Source: Hyaloscypha bicolor E
Taxonomy: Eukaryota; Ascomycota; Leotiomycetes; Helotiales; Hyaloscyphaceae
Direction of reading: 5' to 3'
Assembly: GCF_002865645.1 (NCBI RefSeq)
Contig: NW_020194600.1
Span: 434,001-498,000, forward strand
DNA length: 64,000 nt
In this document: one piece after another, positions 37,616 through 47,870 of the stretch
How positions within the stretch are numbered: position 1 is the first letter of the stretch
Layout: each line of letters begins with the position of its first letter
Translations under genes and position numbers: made by a program
The notes under the pieces: generated by a model
Told to the model about the DNA's origin: nothing
The model's input: only the letters and a program-made list of their open reading frames with translations
The model's database searches: none

Positions 37616-38948
37616 ATTATTAAGGAGAGATTTATTCCTAAACGGATGTGTTTGTAGCGGTCCATGTATTCAGTTGATGATCCGAAAACCATCGCACCCA
37701 GAGGATAAGGTATTCGGCCCGTGGAGCATCACATGGGTCAGAGGTTAAACTTCTGTTTCAACATCGGCGCAACTTTGAAAATCCAAACAGCGACATTTCC
37801 AAATGCCATGCATGCTTTCCAGAGACAACCTATTCTTGTGCAGTTTCATCGGGGGTCACGTGGGTATTCCACGTTTCAGCAGCACCAGCAAGAGGTGAGG
37901 TCTCAGTGTCTCACATTGGACCTCGGCTGGCGGCGTTGGCTTGTCGTCCACGACTCACGATGGTCGCTTGCGGTACCGTAAATTACCTAGCACAACGTGT
38001 GAGTGTGGAGGGGCTCCGGGATGTCTCTTGAAGGGGAAAGGCCCGACGTTTTGTTGAGGACCCCGCTACGGTGCAGATGGAAGCCAAGTTCCAACACTGA
38101 GCTGGATAATTGGGAGGAAGGATGTGGTTGATAATGATCAATTGATGGTGTGCGAGGAGTAATAAGTACAGCTACGGAGCACTGAGGCAGTCAGGTAGTG
38201 GGGCAGTCTCAGTCCAGCAGTGAGGCACTGAGGCACTGAGAACATCAACGAGCACGAGCTGCGGATTAGAAAACTCCTAGCCCCTGACCCCTAACCCTCT
38301 CTCACCGCCGCACGCTAATGCCAGGCACGGCACTGCTTAAGCGAGCGTCGACCTTGCCGGCGTGCCTCCACCACTCGTCATCTCAACACTTTTTTTTTTT
38401 GGCCAAGGGACGAGGGGCGGCGGCCACGGCCGCGAGAGCTCAGAGCTGGACCTCAGTGCCTCACACAGCTTTCTGCCCCCCCCCCAATTCGAAAACTGTT
38501 TCTGCCTTCCAACTTCCAAGAAACATTTAGTGCGTCTGAATTGCTGCACATGTCAACCTCGTTCCTCTTCTCTCTGAAGCTGCCTCGGTAGAGTTGCCAT
38601 TCACTTGCTATCCTAGTATCCTGCGTCCTTGTTCTCTTAGTTGTGGGAACTTAGCCCGCCGTGCATGGGACAAACTAAAGCCCGAGTAGAAAAGGCCCGT
38701 TGATACCCTCTTTCCTCCTTCAACAGCTTCACTTACTCGCAGAAGCGGCCGGCCTTCGTCCTCAGCACCTTCATTCCCATTTTCGACGTAAACCTTGACG
38801 ATTGAGACAGGATATCTCTCCCCGTCCGAAGTCGCGTGCCCCAGTTCCGCTTTGGGATCCTGCGGCAAACTTGGTACATCTCGTTTCGAACTTCTTCGAC
38901 CATCGACCTCAACATCAGATTTGACCACCAGCTCAAGCGCTGAGCAAG
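37616..38948. other. intergenic region, elongase promoter
   Basis: 1.33 kb. It contains a CACGTG box near 37859, a run of short direct repeats with GAGGCACT units near 38220-38240, a poly-T run near 38390 and a poly-C run near 38477. No gene supported. Confidence 0.5.
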
Positions 38949-40436
38949 ATGTCTTCTGCCACCGTCCAATTCTCCTTGCCCGACTCCTCCATTTTTCAAT
39001 TCCCACCTAGCAACGAACCGGAAACTCTACCGCCGCCGATTCCAGGCTCCACTCTGTCTGCCCCACCATTCTCGATATCTGCCTCCGTCTACAATGGAGC
39101 TCTCGACGCCAGGGTCCCTATCACGATTGCGTGTGTTTACGCGGCTACAGTGACGGCATTGAATGCATATAATCGAAAGTACGGGAATAAGCCATGGAAA
39201 ATTAGCAAGACGAAGTCTTTCTTCTGGTTTGTGGTGGCTCATAATGTGTTCTTGGCCGTATATTCTGGGTGGACATTTGTGGGTATGCTGCGGGCTCTTC
39301 AAAAGTCGGTTTCAAACCCTATGGGGCCCGCAGGACTGCCAGGAACAGTGGACAGCTTGTGCAAAGTGCATGGGATTTCAGGGCTTGGAAATGCGGTCGC
39401 ATATAATGGAACGGCCTCGCAATGGGTTTCTGAATCCCCCTCAGTTTTGTTGAGCAGTGCGGGAACCCCAGATCCTACCGATCTGGGACGATTATGGAAT
39501 GAGGGTTTGGCTTTTTACGGCTGGTTCTTTTACCTGAGCAAGTTCTACGAGGTTCTCGATACCGCGATTATCATTGCCAAGGGGAAGAGAAGTTCGACGC
39601 TGCAGACATATCATCACGCTGGGGCAATGATGTGCATGTGGTCTGGAATTCGATATATGTCTCCACCTATCTGGATGTTTGTCTTCGTCAACTCGGGAAT
39701 TCATGCACTGATGGTATTGTATCTCTCCAAATTTATGACTTGTTAAGCTAATTTGTTCCAGTACACCTACTACACCTTGACTGCATTTTCCGTCCCAATT
39801 CCCCAGTCTTTAAAGAGGAGCCTTACCACCATGCAAATCATCCAATTCCTCGTTGGAGCTTCCTATGCAGCTCTCCACTCTTTCGTCTCCTACACCATTC
39901 CAGTTCAAGTCCCGGATCTTACAGCTTCAGCACAATATACTGCCTCAGCTGCCGTCTCATCTGTTGCTGCCGTTGCCAGCTCAGCAGGTTTTGGTGAACT
40001 GGTGAAGAAATTTTTGTTCCGAGCAGCAGGTGAAGGCCTTGCCGAGAACGTCAACGGGGGGCACTCAATAGGACAAGGGGCAAAGGGCTCATCCGGTGCT
40101 ATCCAATACCGTACTGAATACCAGACAGTCCAATGTATTGATACCAGCGGCCAAACCTTCGCCATCTGGTTCAACGTCTTCTACCTGACCCCTCTGACGG
40201 CATTGTTCGTTAGATTTTTCGTCAAAAGCTACCTCCGAAGAACCCAAAAAGGAGCAAAGGGTCACACAACGAAGCATGGAGCAGCTGAGAAGGCTGGCAA
40301 GGATGCCCTGAAGGGTATGGAGAGAGAAATCTACATGAACGGAAATACGAACGGCCACGCAAACGGAAAGGCAAACGGCCATGCTAACGGAAAGGCAAAC
40401 GGCCATACTAACGGAAAGGCTAACGGAAAGCATTAG
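38949..40436 (+). CDS. ELO-family very-long-chain fatty acid elongase
   Basis: Two exons, 38949-39713 and 39762-40436 (48-nt intron, GTATTG to CCAG), 479 residues. ELO proteins are ER membrane condensing enzymes that add malonyl-CoA-derived carbon to acyl-CoAs. The family signatures are KFYEVLDT (198-205), the histidine box region QTYHH (219-223) and NSGIHALMYTYY (248-259). There are several hydrophobic segments (for example 57-75, 90-112, 240-255 and two in exon 2). The first His of the usual HxxHH box is Gln here, a variant that I believe occurs in a subset of fungal ELOs. Compared with the typical 300-350 residues it is long: it has an extended loop (about 120-185) and a C-terminal tail of alternating Asn-Gly-His-Ala and Asn-Gly-Lys-Ala units. 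Confidence 0.92.
40335..40434 (+). repeat. 24-nt in-frame repeat encoding NGHANGKA
   Basis: About three to four copies of a 24-nt unit at the very 3' end of the elongase coding region, each encoding Asn-Gly-His-Ala/Thr then Asn-Gly-Lys-Ala. The frame is preserved, so copy number can vary without breaking the protein. Confidence 0.85.
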
Positions 40437-40809
40437 ACAACAGTAGAGAAAGAATATGACTGATGAAGAGAGGTTGCGGAAGAGTGGATTGTCATTTTGT
40501 GGTGTTATTAGCGCAGCATCCAGGCGTTTACACGGCCTCGTCTTTTAGAAGGGTTTTGCAAAAGTCGAAAAGATACTGTACAATAGAGTGCTTACACATA
40601 TAATGTACATTTTGAGCACATGGTATGGAATACGTGCCATTCGTAATCGCCCCTTGGTTCCTTGATCAACTGAGAAGATATTTTTTTTGGAATGCAAGGT
40701 CGGTGAGACATTCACCATTATCTGCAAAACGAATCTGCTGCCATGTTTCGGCATCAAATTTCTGATATTATTGACCAATCTTGCCTGCTTCTACAACGCT
40801 TCACGGATC
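40437..40809. other. intergenic region 3' of elongase
   Basis: 373 bp after the elongase stop codon. No feature supported beyond an AT-rich terminator-like stretch. Confidence 0.4.
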
Positions 40810-41345
40810 ATGCATGCGCCTAACCCCAATGCCAAGCATTCACAGCCTTCCATTCATCATGCGAACACTTGTTTCCACACGCATCTAAAAAAACCGAGTC
40901 TCAATCACGGGCTGAAAATTTCAGTTGCCTCAAGAGTGCCGCTCATATCAGAGAAATCCTACACTTACTCTCCTTTGCTTAGACCGATCGATATTCGTTT
41001 CGACATCCTCTCCCCGGGTGGATTATCTTCTCCGAACAAAGTCCAGATTGTTCAGACGAGCCCGGCACTCCAGCGTCCATTTGAGGAGCTCTCCTACACC
41101 TGGGGAGACCGAGGACGATTACGAAGAATTGATCCGTACGGAAAGCAGAAACAATTTCTCTACATCACACAGAACCTTGAGTCCGCCGTGTGACGCCTCG
41201 GGCAGAAGAGCAAGTTAAGGATCCCTACGGATCGATGCACTACTGTATGCTTCTATATCGATCGATACCAAAGGAAGTACCACAAGAACTTGAGGTCCGG
41301 ACCTCTGTTTTCCCAAAGACGTCGACGTCGGACTTGACCAGCCCA
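40810..41345 (+). pseudogene. 5' fragment of a HET-domain (heterokaryon incompatibility) gene
   Basis: From the ATG at 40810 the frame reads into the classic start of a HET domain: SYTYSPLLRPIDIRFDILSP, then FEELSYTWGDRGR and QFLYITQNLESAV. HET domains act in vegetative incompatibility and programmed cell death in ascomycetes. The frame stops at TGA 41191-41193, exactly where the family continues with a basic stretch; the codons beyond still read in that style (RLGQKSKLRI) for about 60 nt and then homology fades near the expected WIDALCINQ motif. A CGA-to-TGA change would explain the stop. The rest of a HET gene is found 6.6 kb downstream (47871-49432). Confidence 0.75.
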
Positions 41346-42078
41346 AGGATGCACTTGGGCAGGATTAAATGCACGAAGCCCAAACAGTAACTGCATTATC
41401 AACCACATTCTGCCTTATCGGCGGCTTTTGGGGTTTCGTTTTGCATACACCGCTTTTTATCCGCCTTCGTGCCGCCTTACCTATTCTTTGTTTCGATTTA
41501 TATACCCTTGCTTTAAAGTGCGCGAATTTTACCTTTCACCGGCCTTACCCCGAATCTTAAATGAAGCTATTCCCAACTATCTCTATTCCGTTAATGACTC
41601 TTAACCTTATTAACCGCAGAACGACACCGCTGACTAACGGCGTTGGAAGCGAAAAGGGGGGAAAGTCGTCTAAGGCCAAGGCACTAAGTTTACTATTATA
41701 ATCTCAGACAACAATTGAGCTCACCAAAGTCCACTTCCGTTTTTGGACCTGAGCAGTTGATGCTTTAATCTGAGCGCGAGCCCTAAGTCCTGAGCACGCT
41801 ACCAGCTGGATCACACCTAGGGGGATTCTGCTCGGAGTAGAGGTTGGAGCATGTTCAGAGTGGTTAAGGTTCGGCGAGAGAATGGGATATTCGGAGTCAG
41901 AGCCGAAGGATGCCCAAACGCCATCGACGTCAAGCACCCTTATATGCCTGTGGGCGCTGGCATTGCGCAGGTGTCAATAGCGTGTTGCGAATGCCGTGAA
42001 GTGTCATCAACCCTTGGTGGTGGGCTCAGCTAGGCTCCAGGGTGTCGCGGGGCCTATTAAAGAGGCGAAGCCTGGCTA
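41346..42078. other. degenerate AT-rich filler left of transposon
   Basis: 733 bp between the HET fragment and the transposon. The base composition changes (many TTA, TAA, CCTTA patterns), suggesting an older decayed repeat. No reading frame or terminal repeat could be defined. Confidence 0.4.
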
Positions 42079-43919
42079 CAGTGGTATGCAAAAACTCCCT
42101 GTTTTAGCGCGTTTTTGACGAAAAGTGGTACCTTGAAAAAATGGTACTGAATTATATTCAACCACCAATTGCTCCACCAAACCACGCCCGAATTAGGTAA
42201 GAAGTAGATTAATTTACTCCCCTGAAGTAGCTCTTGCTAATGATATAATCAGATTACGATCCACCCCCTCCTTCCCTCACCCGAATTTGTAGCTATTGAG
42301 CCTGCACATCGAGCCGAATTCTTAGCAAACCCAACTTCTCCCCTGTCTACGAACCAATTCGCCCTTTTTTTATTAATATTAATAGGCAGATATTAGTAAT
42401 TTGATATCTATAATATTAGAGGAGAAGGCTGAGCTAAAATAGCTAAAGGCAATGGAAAAATCGGGTACTAGTATGGGGATTTCTCCTTATTATAAAGGCT
42501 AAAGTCTCCCTTTGGTATACTATATGGAATTCAGAAGCTAATTAGTGTTTTATATTGAATATAGGTACTTAGTAGCACTGATTACTAATATGGTAGCCCT
42601 ATTCGAAAGCCCCATTCGACAGCCCTATTCCAAAGCACTATTCCGGACATCCAAGCAGAAGACTCGATTCGACCAGATATTACCTTTAGTATATACCCTA
42701 AAGACGAAATTAGCTTCTACCAGGGTATAGGCAACTTACAAAAGCAGGATTATTAAGAGTTTATAAGTTCTGGGCTATTGGATAACGATTATAAGGCGAT
42801 TAGAGGGTAGGGAGAATAATATTTAGAATCGAGATTAACGAGCTGCCCCCTTGATTTCCATATATCACTGGTTTAGGAAGGCGAGGAATAGACTAATCAG
42901 ATTACAGGATTTTAGGCTCTTTTAAAGAGAGTTATTACTAGTATTGTGGTTATTGTTTTTAGTCGAGTTTGTCTATATTTGGAGTTTTTCCCTTATACTA
43001 AATATTTTTGTAACCACGCCGTAGGATTTTTTTATATTAGAATAATTAAAAGAGCTATTTCCCACGATTCTAAATTAGCTTTCGTTTTTTTAATAGCAGT
43101 TATGGTTATTAAGAACCGTAGTATTTTTTAATTAGTATTAATATCGGCTCTCTAGTAAAGTAATAAGTGATTTTGGAACCACCTTTTATAATATTAAAAT
43201 CACCAGAACTTTAAGTAATATTAAGTATGGCGATTTTATTAATTTCATACTAATTCTATAGGGAAATTCCGATATCCTGAATTATAGAAATGCCCTCTAG
43301 CCTTTCTAGCCCCCGTCCAAACCTCCAAACCTCCAAATGGTATTAATTAGGTAATTTCCAAAGTTTGGATACTTCCCATAGACTTTCCTATAATTCCCTT
43401 GCATATTAGACTTAATATTGCGAAAGCCCCCCCTAATTGGGTTCAAAATTGGGTAATAGGGAAGTAACTAATATATCCAGATTCCCCCCCTCCCCACCCC
43501 CCTCCCACTTCTGGCACATATCAAGCACCCTCTGACTCCAGTATATACCACAGTTATCCATTATAATAATCGAAGTCTTCCCCAGCCATAAAAACACTAC
43601 GGGAGTACCCTGTTTCCCATCCAAAATCGAAATTATCGTACCACTGCTCAAGGAGCTCCCGGTTCTGTACGGGTTGTGCGAGAAGATCGTAGATGGCCGC
43701 GATGCGCGCGGGCTTAGGTAAGGAGCTATAATCTGCTCTTATCGTTAGCAAGAGATACTTCAGGGGAGTAAATTGATCTACTTCTCATCTAATTTGGACG
43801 TGGTTTGGTAGAGCAATTGGTGATTGAAAATGATTTAGGTAACTTTTGGTACACCCATTTTTAAGTATACCGCTTTTCGTCAAAAACGCGCTAAAACAGG
43901 GAGTTTTTGCATACCACTG
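42079..43919 (-). mobile_element. degenerate Fot1/pogo-type Tc1-mariner transposon
   Basis: 1841-bp element flanked by the TA target duplication (42077-42078 and 43920-43921). Both ends begin CAGTGGTATGCAAAAACTCC reading inward and are identical for 47 bp; weaker inverted similarity continues to about 42244 on the left and 43741 on the right, so the inverted repeats span about 165-180 bp. Most differences between the two arms are C/T or G/A transitions. The interior is very AT-rich with stops in all frames. A transposase remnant lies on the minus strand. Size, TA duplication and transposase fit the Fot1/pogo group. The element is dead. Confidence 0.9.
43262..43751 (-). pseudogene. transposase remnant (DDE, Fot1/pogo type)
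   Basis: Minus-strand frames contain IIMDNCGIYWSQRVLDMCQK, the second catalytic Asp block of Fot1-like DDE transposases (usually MDN.S.H.S...), a decayed equivalent of the LPPYSPDFNPIE block (43440-43490, TSLLPNFEPN), and near 43264-43302 ARGHFYNSGYR, which matches the C-terminal family pattern. A poly-C/poly-G disturbance near 43485 shifts the frame. The N-terminal DNA-binding half is not recognisable, so part is deleted or too decayed. Confidence 0.75.
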
Positions 43920-44295
43920 TAAGTAAACCCCTTGCCTCAAGCTTAGTCATTCTTGTTGAGGCACCCAGCATCAAGAGACTGGAACCAATTGGATACTTCT
44001 CTAGTGTATTCAGACCATGTTTTCAGCCTTGAAACTGAGCGAGGAGAGGAAGTTAACTCCCCTTGTCACAATGGCACCCGGTGCTTGCGTGGGGGCTGAG
44101 TTCGAGTGGCTTTGGTTTGAGCGCAACTCACTGGGCAGCCGCGTGAACACCACCTTCACCAGGTTTTGCCATCTCTACCCCAATGTTCTTCCTACTTGAA
44201 TATCTTTTTCTGATCATTATGTGTCCCTATGCTCTGACTTCCAAGAAACAACTCCAAGCGGGCTCTGACAGCGCGCTCAGCCAGTGCAGGCCATC
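43920..44295. other. promoter region of the NACHT gene
   Basis: 376 bp between the transposon's right end and the start of the NACHT gene. The short frame at 44017-44199 has no recognisable features. The transposon therefore sits directly upstream of the gene and could affect its expression. Confidence 0.4.
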
Positions 44296-47200
44296 ATGCC
44301 CCTCGACCCATTCACAGCCTTGTCTGTTGCAGCGGAAGTGGTTCAATTTGTCGATTTCAGCATCACGATTGTGTCGAAAGGCCACAAGCTCGCCATGTCT
44401 AGAACCAGTCAATTACAGGAACATGAACATATGGAAGCCGCAGCGAAGCGTCTTCGTGATGCTACGCGGCGTATTGACCTCCTACTCACTGCATCACCCG
44501 AGAGTGATGCTGACCGGGCCTTGAAAACTATCTGCAATGGCTGCAAGGACGTTTCTAACGAGCTCAGCAACGAATTGTCAAAGCTTAAAGTACCTGCAGG
44601 ATGCAATTACCGTTACTGGAAAAGCTTCCGCCAGGGGCTCAAGAGTGTGTGGGGAAAATCAAAGCTCGAGGCTGTGAATGAGAGACTCGCGGAGCTCAGA
44701 CAAGACCTCACGATTCATGTTTCAGTTATGCTGAGATTTGTAGCTCTAGAGCTGCTTTGAAAGGCTAGAACTTGATCGTGCTGACCATGGTTAAGTGGAC
44801 GGATTGATGCCGCAAGTTTACACCAGGACCGACGTTTCTCCCTTCTGGAACAACATGTAAAACAGACGATGAAAGAGATGCTAGGGGTTGCCCAGACTGT
44901 GGGGGGTTATGCACACCATTTCAACACGTCCATCAACAGCTACCTATTCACACAGTCCGCTCTTGAAGACAAATCTCAAATACAACGACTCAGGGATGAG
45001 AAATGGCAGGCGACATCGTCAACTATAATGAGAAACTTACGATTTGCTTCCATCCATGCCCGCCTCGATGCAATAACCACTGCGCATAAGAAAACCTTTG
45101 AATGGATATTCGAAGAATGTTTCGGGGACCCATATGACGAGAAGACTGGTGAAGGCATTGGGACACCAGACAACGACTACACAAGGTGGCTGCAAAGTGG
45201 AACGGGAATGTACTGGATCCAAGGAAAAGCAGCTTTTGGGAAATCCACGTTGATGCATTTTATTGCTACGCATGAGAAGACTATGCGGAATCTTCGAATA
45301 TGGTCTGGAAGTTCTTCTCTCGTTGTGCTCAGATTCTATTTCTGGAATAGCGGCGATCATGAGCAACGGTCTTTGACCGGTCTACTCCGGTCTTTGCTAT
45401 TTGAAATCCTCGCCGGTCATGGAAGTGCTATTCATTACGTTTTCCCTTCCGAATGGAGCGAGTTCTATCAATACAATATTGAACCTCAACCATGGAGGCT
45501 GCCGAACCTACAGAAAGCTCTCACCGCTGCCATTCGATACCTGAGCTCCGATTTCAAGATTTGCTTCTTCATCGATGGTCTTGACGAATATGAGGGCGAC
45601 CATGTCGAGTTAACAAGCCTCTTCAAGAAACTAGCTGATGATCATGATCACATCAAGTTCTGCGTATCAAGTCGACCATGGACCCAATTTGACGAATTTG
45701 CCTCAAACGCACCCCATTTGATGCTTCAAGACTTGACGAAGGATGACATCGAGGCATATGTTGTGGACAATCTGGGCAAGAACCAAAAGATGCTTCAATT
45801 ATCCGACGAAGATCCAGATTCTGTCCATGAGCTTATAAATGAGATTGTTGAGAGGGCGTCGGGTGTATTTCTGTGGGTGGAGATCGTAGTAAAATCTCTG
45901 ATGAATGGATTAAGAAACTCGGACGATATCTCGCGGCTCCAAAGACGACTTCAAGCAGTGCCAAAAGATCTCGAAAATCTGTACGAACATATGCTCAAAG
46001 GCATTGAGGATTTCTACAAGGAGGATGCCTCTATTGTCTTTGAGATATTCCGGATGGCGCGAATTGACCCAATTCCTGAACGATCGTTCAACATCCCTGC
46101 CTTGTACAGAGTACTAGAGGCAGATTTCAGAACCGCAACGAGTAAAAAGATCGAGCCGCGCTCCGAGGAGGAATACGCTCAAATCAAGCGGTTCAAAGCC
46201 TACCAGGGTCTTGAAATATGGCTCAGAAATTGCTGCAAAGGTCTCCTTGAGGTTGATGTCGTCCTGGAAGACGATCTGGAAGTGGTTAGGAACGAGCTCA
46301 GATTTCCGCCCATACGGTACATGCATCGTACTGTCAAGGATTACCTAGAAGAAATTCCTGTGCGCCAGCACCTATCGAGCTTCATCAAAGACCCAACAGT
46401 TGGTTCGAATCTTTCTTTCCTGGTATCAGACATCATAGAGCTCAAGGAAATGAGCCCGTCCCAAAGGGCCAGAGAACCCCAGGTTGATCGGAATCTCATG
46501 GATCGAGCTCTAAAGCTTGCACAATCGATGAACAGCTTAATGGGTGCCCAGAAAGCCGCTTTACTAGATGAACTAGATAGAGCCCTGTCGCACTGCTGGT
46601 CCAAGAACTATTCAGGTCGGCATCAAGGTGTCCAAGGCGCTGGAAATCATTGGTCAAACTCATATGCCCCAAGGGTTTCGTCTCAAAAATTGGAGCGAGA
46701 CGTGGAATTTCCGACCAACTGGGGACACAATTTCTTGTCTCTGGCAGTTTATCTTGATCTCGACTGGTATGTTGACCGGAAACTCACTCAAGATCCGAGC
46801 ATTCTCCAGCCAAACGAGACATTGCCGCTCCTCGCGCACGCCTTGAAATGGAAACTTTGGCATCTGAAAGATGATGAGATTTTCGAGCCCGATAGCTTAA
46901 AATCTCTTGAAGTATTGCTTCGGCACGGAGCAGATCCCAATCAACTATACGGTAAGTATAGCCTCTGGCAATATTTTATTCATTTTATCCACGTAGCATA
47001 TCAGCAGGATGCTTGGCCAGGTTGGTGGTGCTGGGATGCTACCAAATTGATGTTGGAATACGGTGCAGGCCCAGATTCGAGATGCATTACAGAAGGCGGG
47101 GACTGGATAGCAGCCACATGCCCCCCTTCGCGGCCCACTCTTCTGGATCCTCACTTGTGCGACTGCAACACCCTCGCGGAAATAATCACGGAAATTTTCC

Positions 47201-47532
47201 ACCCTCAAGATGCCACAACTCTCATCCAAATTTTACAGGGCCAGAAAAAATTGCCATCTTTACCGACCCAGAAGCATAGAAGATCGAGAAAGAGGACAAG
47301 GGCTGAGGCTTCTACGCCGCCTGCCAGTGATTCTTCTCCATTGGAGCTTTCAATTCGAGGCATATCCCTCCCCCTTGTCAACTCTTTTGGATTCAGAGGG
47401 CGAGAAGATGGTTTTGATACACCAATGAGCAGTCAACGGTTTGAGTTGAGACCCTGGACGGCTATAAACAAAGCGGGTAATCAAAAAAAGCTAGCACGAT
47501 CTAAATCGTTGTCCAGTCCAACTCTGGAATGA
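44296..47532 (+). CDS. fungal STAND/NACHT protein (NLR-like) with ankyrin-like C-terminus
   Basis: Exon 1 44296-44739 (148 codons) and exon 2 44827-47532; the 87-nt intron (GTAGCT to CACCAG) is my best join, phase 0. Total 1049 residues. Residues 1-148 form the fungal STAND N-terminal domain (DPFTALSVAAEVVQFVDFSI). The NACHT ATPase follows: Walker A GKAAFGKST at about 281-289, Walker B ICFFIDGLDE at about 393-402, sensor FCVSSRPW at about 426-433, then GVFLWVEIVVKSLMNGL. The C-terminus has two ankyrin-like pieces (LEVLLRHGADPN, TKLMLEYGAGPD). Between them GTAAGTATAG at 46952 and TAG at 46996 define a possible 45-nt intron that is in frame and lacks a stop; removal gives 1034 residues and tightens the ankyrin-like region. 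Such proteins sense non-self or invaders and trigger cell death. No frame lesion seen, unlike its neighbours. Confidence 0.85.
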
Positions 47533-47870
47533 TAGCAGTGGAATATAATGCGATATTCAATACCACTTCCACAGCCCCAGTCCTATTCGATAGTTCAGAA
47601 CCAAGCGCGTTGAGGCATTCCTCCCACAATGCCGCGTCGGCAAAAAGCCATAGTATAGGTTTATGAACGCGAAAGATAAAAGATATAAGATATCGGTGGT
47701 GGGCTTTTTTCGTGATGAGGATGCAGTGGGAGGTTTGTAGAGGTTTATAGAGGAAGGAATTCGCGAGGTAATAGTTTTGGCTCTGGTAGTGCTTAAAGAG
47801 GACTAGCCGGGGAGGAGTCTTAGCAGGCTAGAGGACCTGCCCGGGGTGCAACTTATCGCTACCGCTCCTC
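47533..47870. other. degenerate spacer before HET 3' fragment
   Basis: 338 bp with AT-rich, purine-rich sequence and no supported feature. It contains the right boundary of whatever separates the two HET fragments. Confidence 0.4.

Noticed and set aside
38283..38296. CCCCTAACCCTC as a possible telomere-type repeat
   Set aside because: Only a single imperfect unit pair; not an array.
42946..43131. Plus-strand hydrophobic 61-codon frame inside the transposon
   Set aside because: AT-rich decayed DNA on the strand opposite to the transposase; hydrophobicity comes from TTT/ATT codons.
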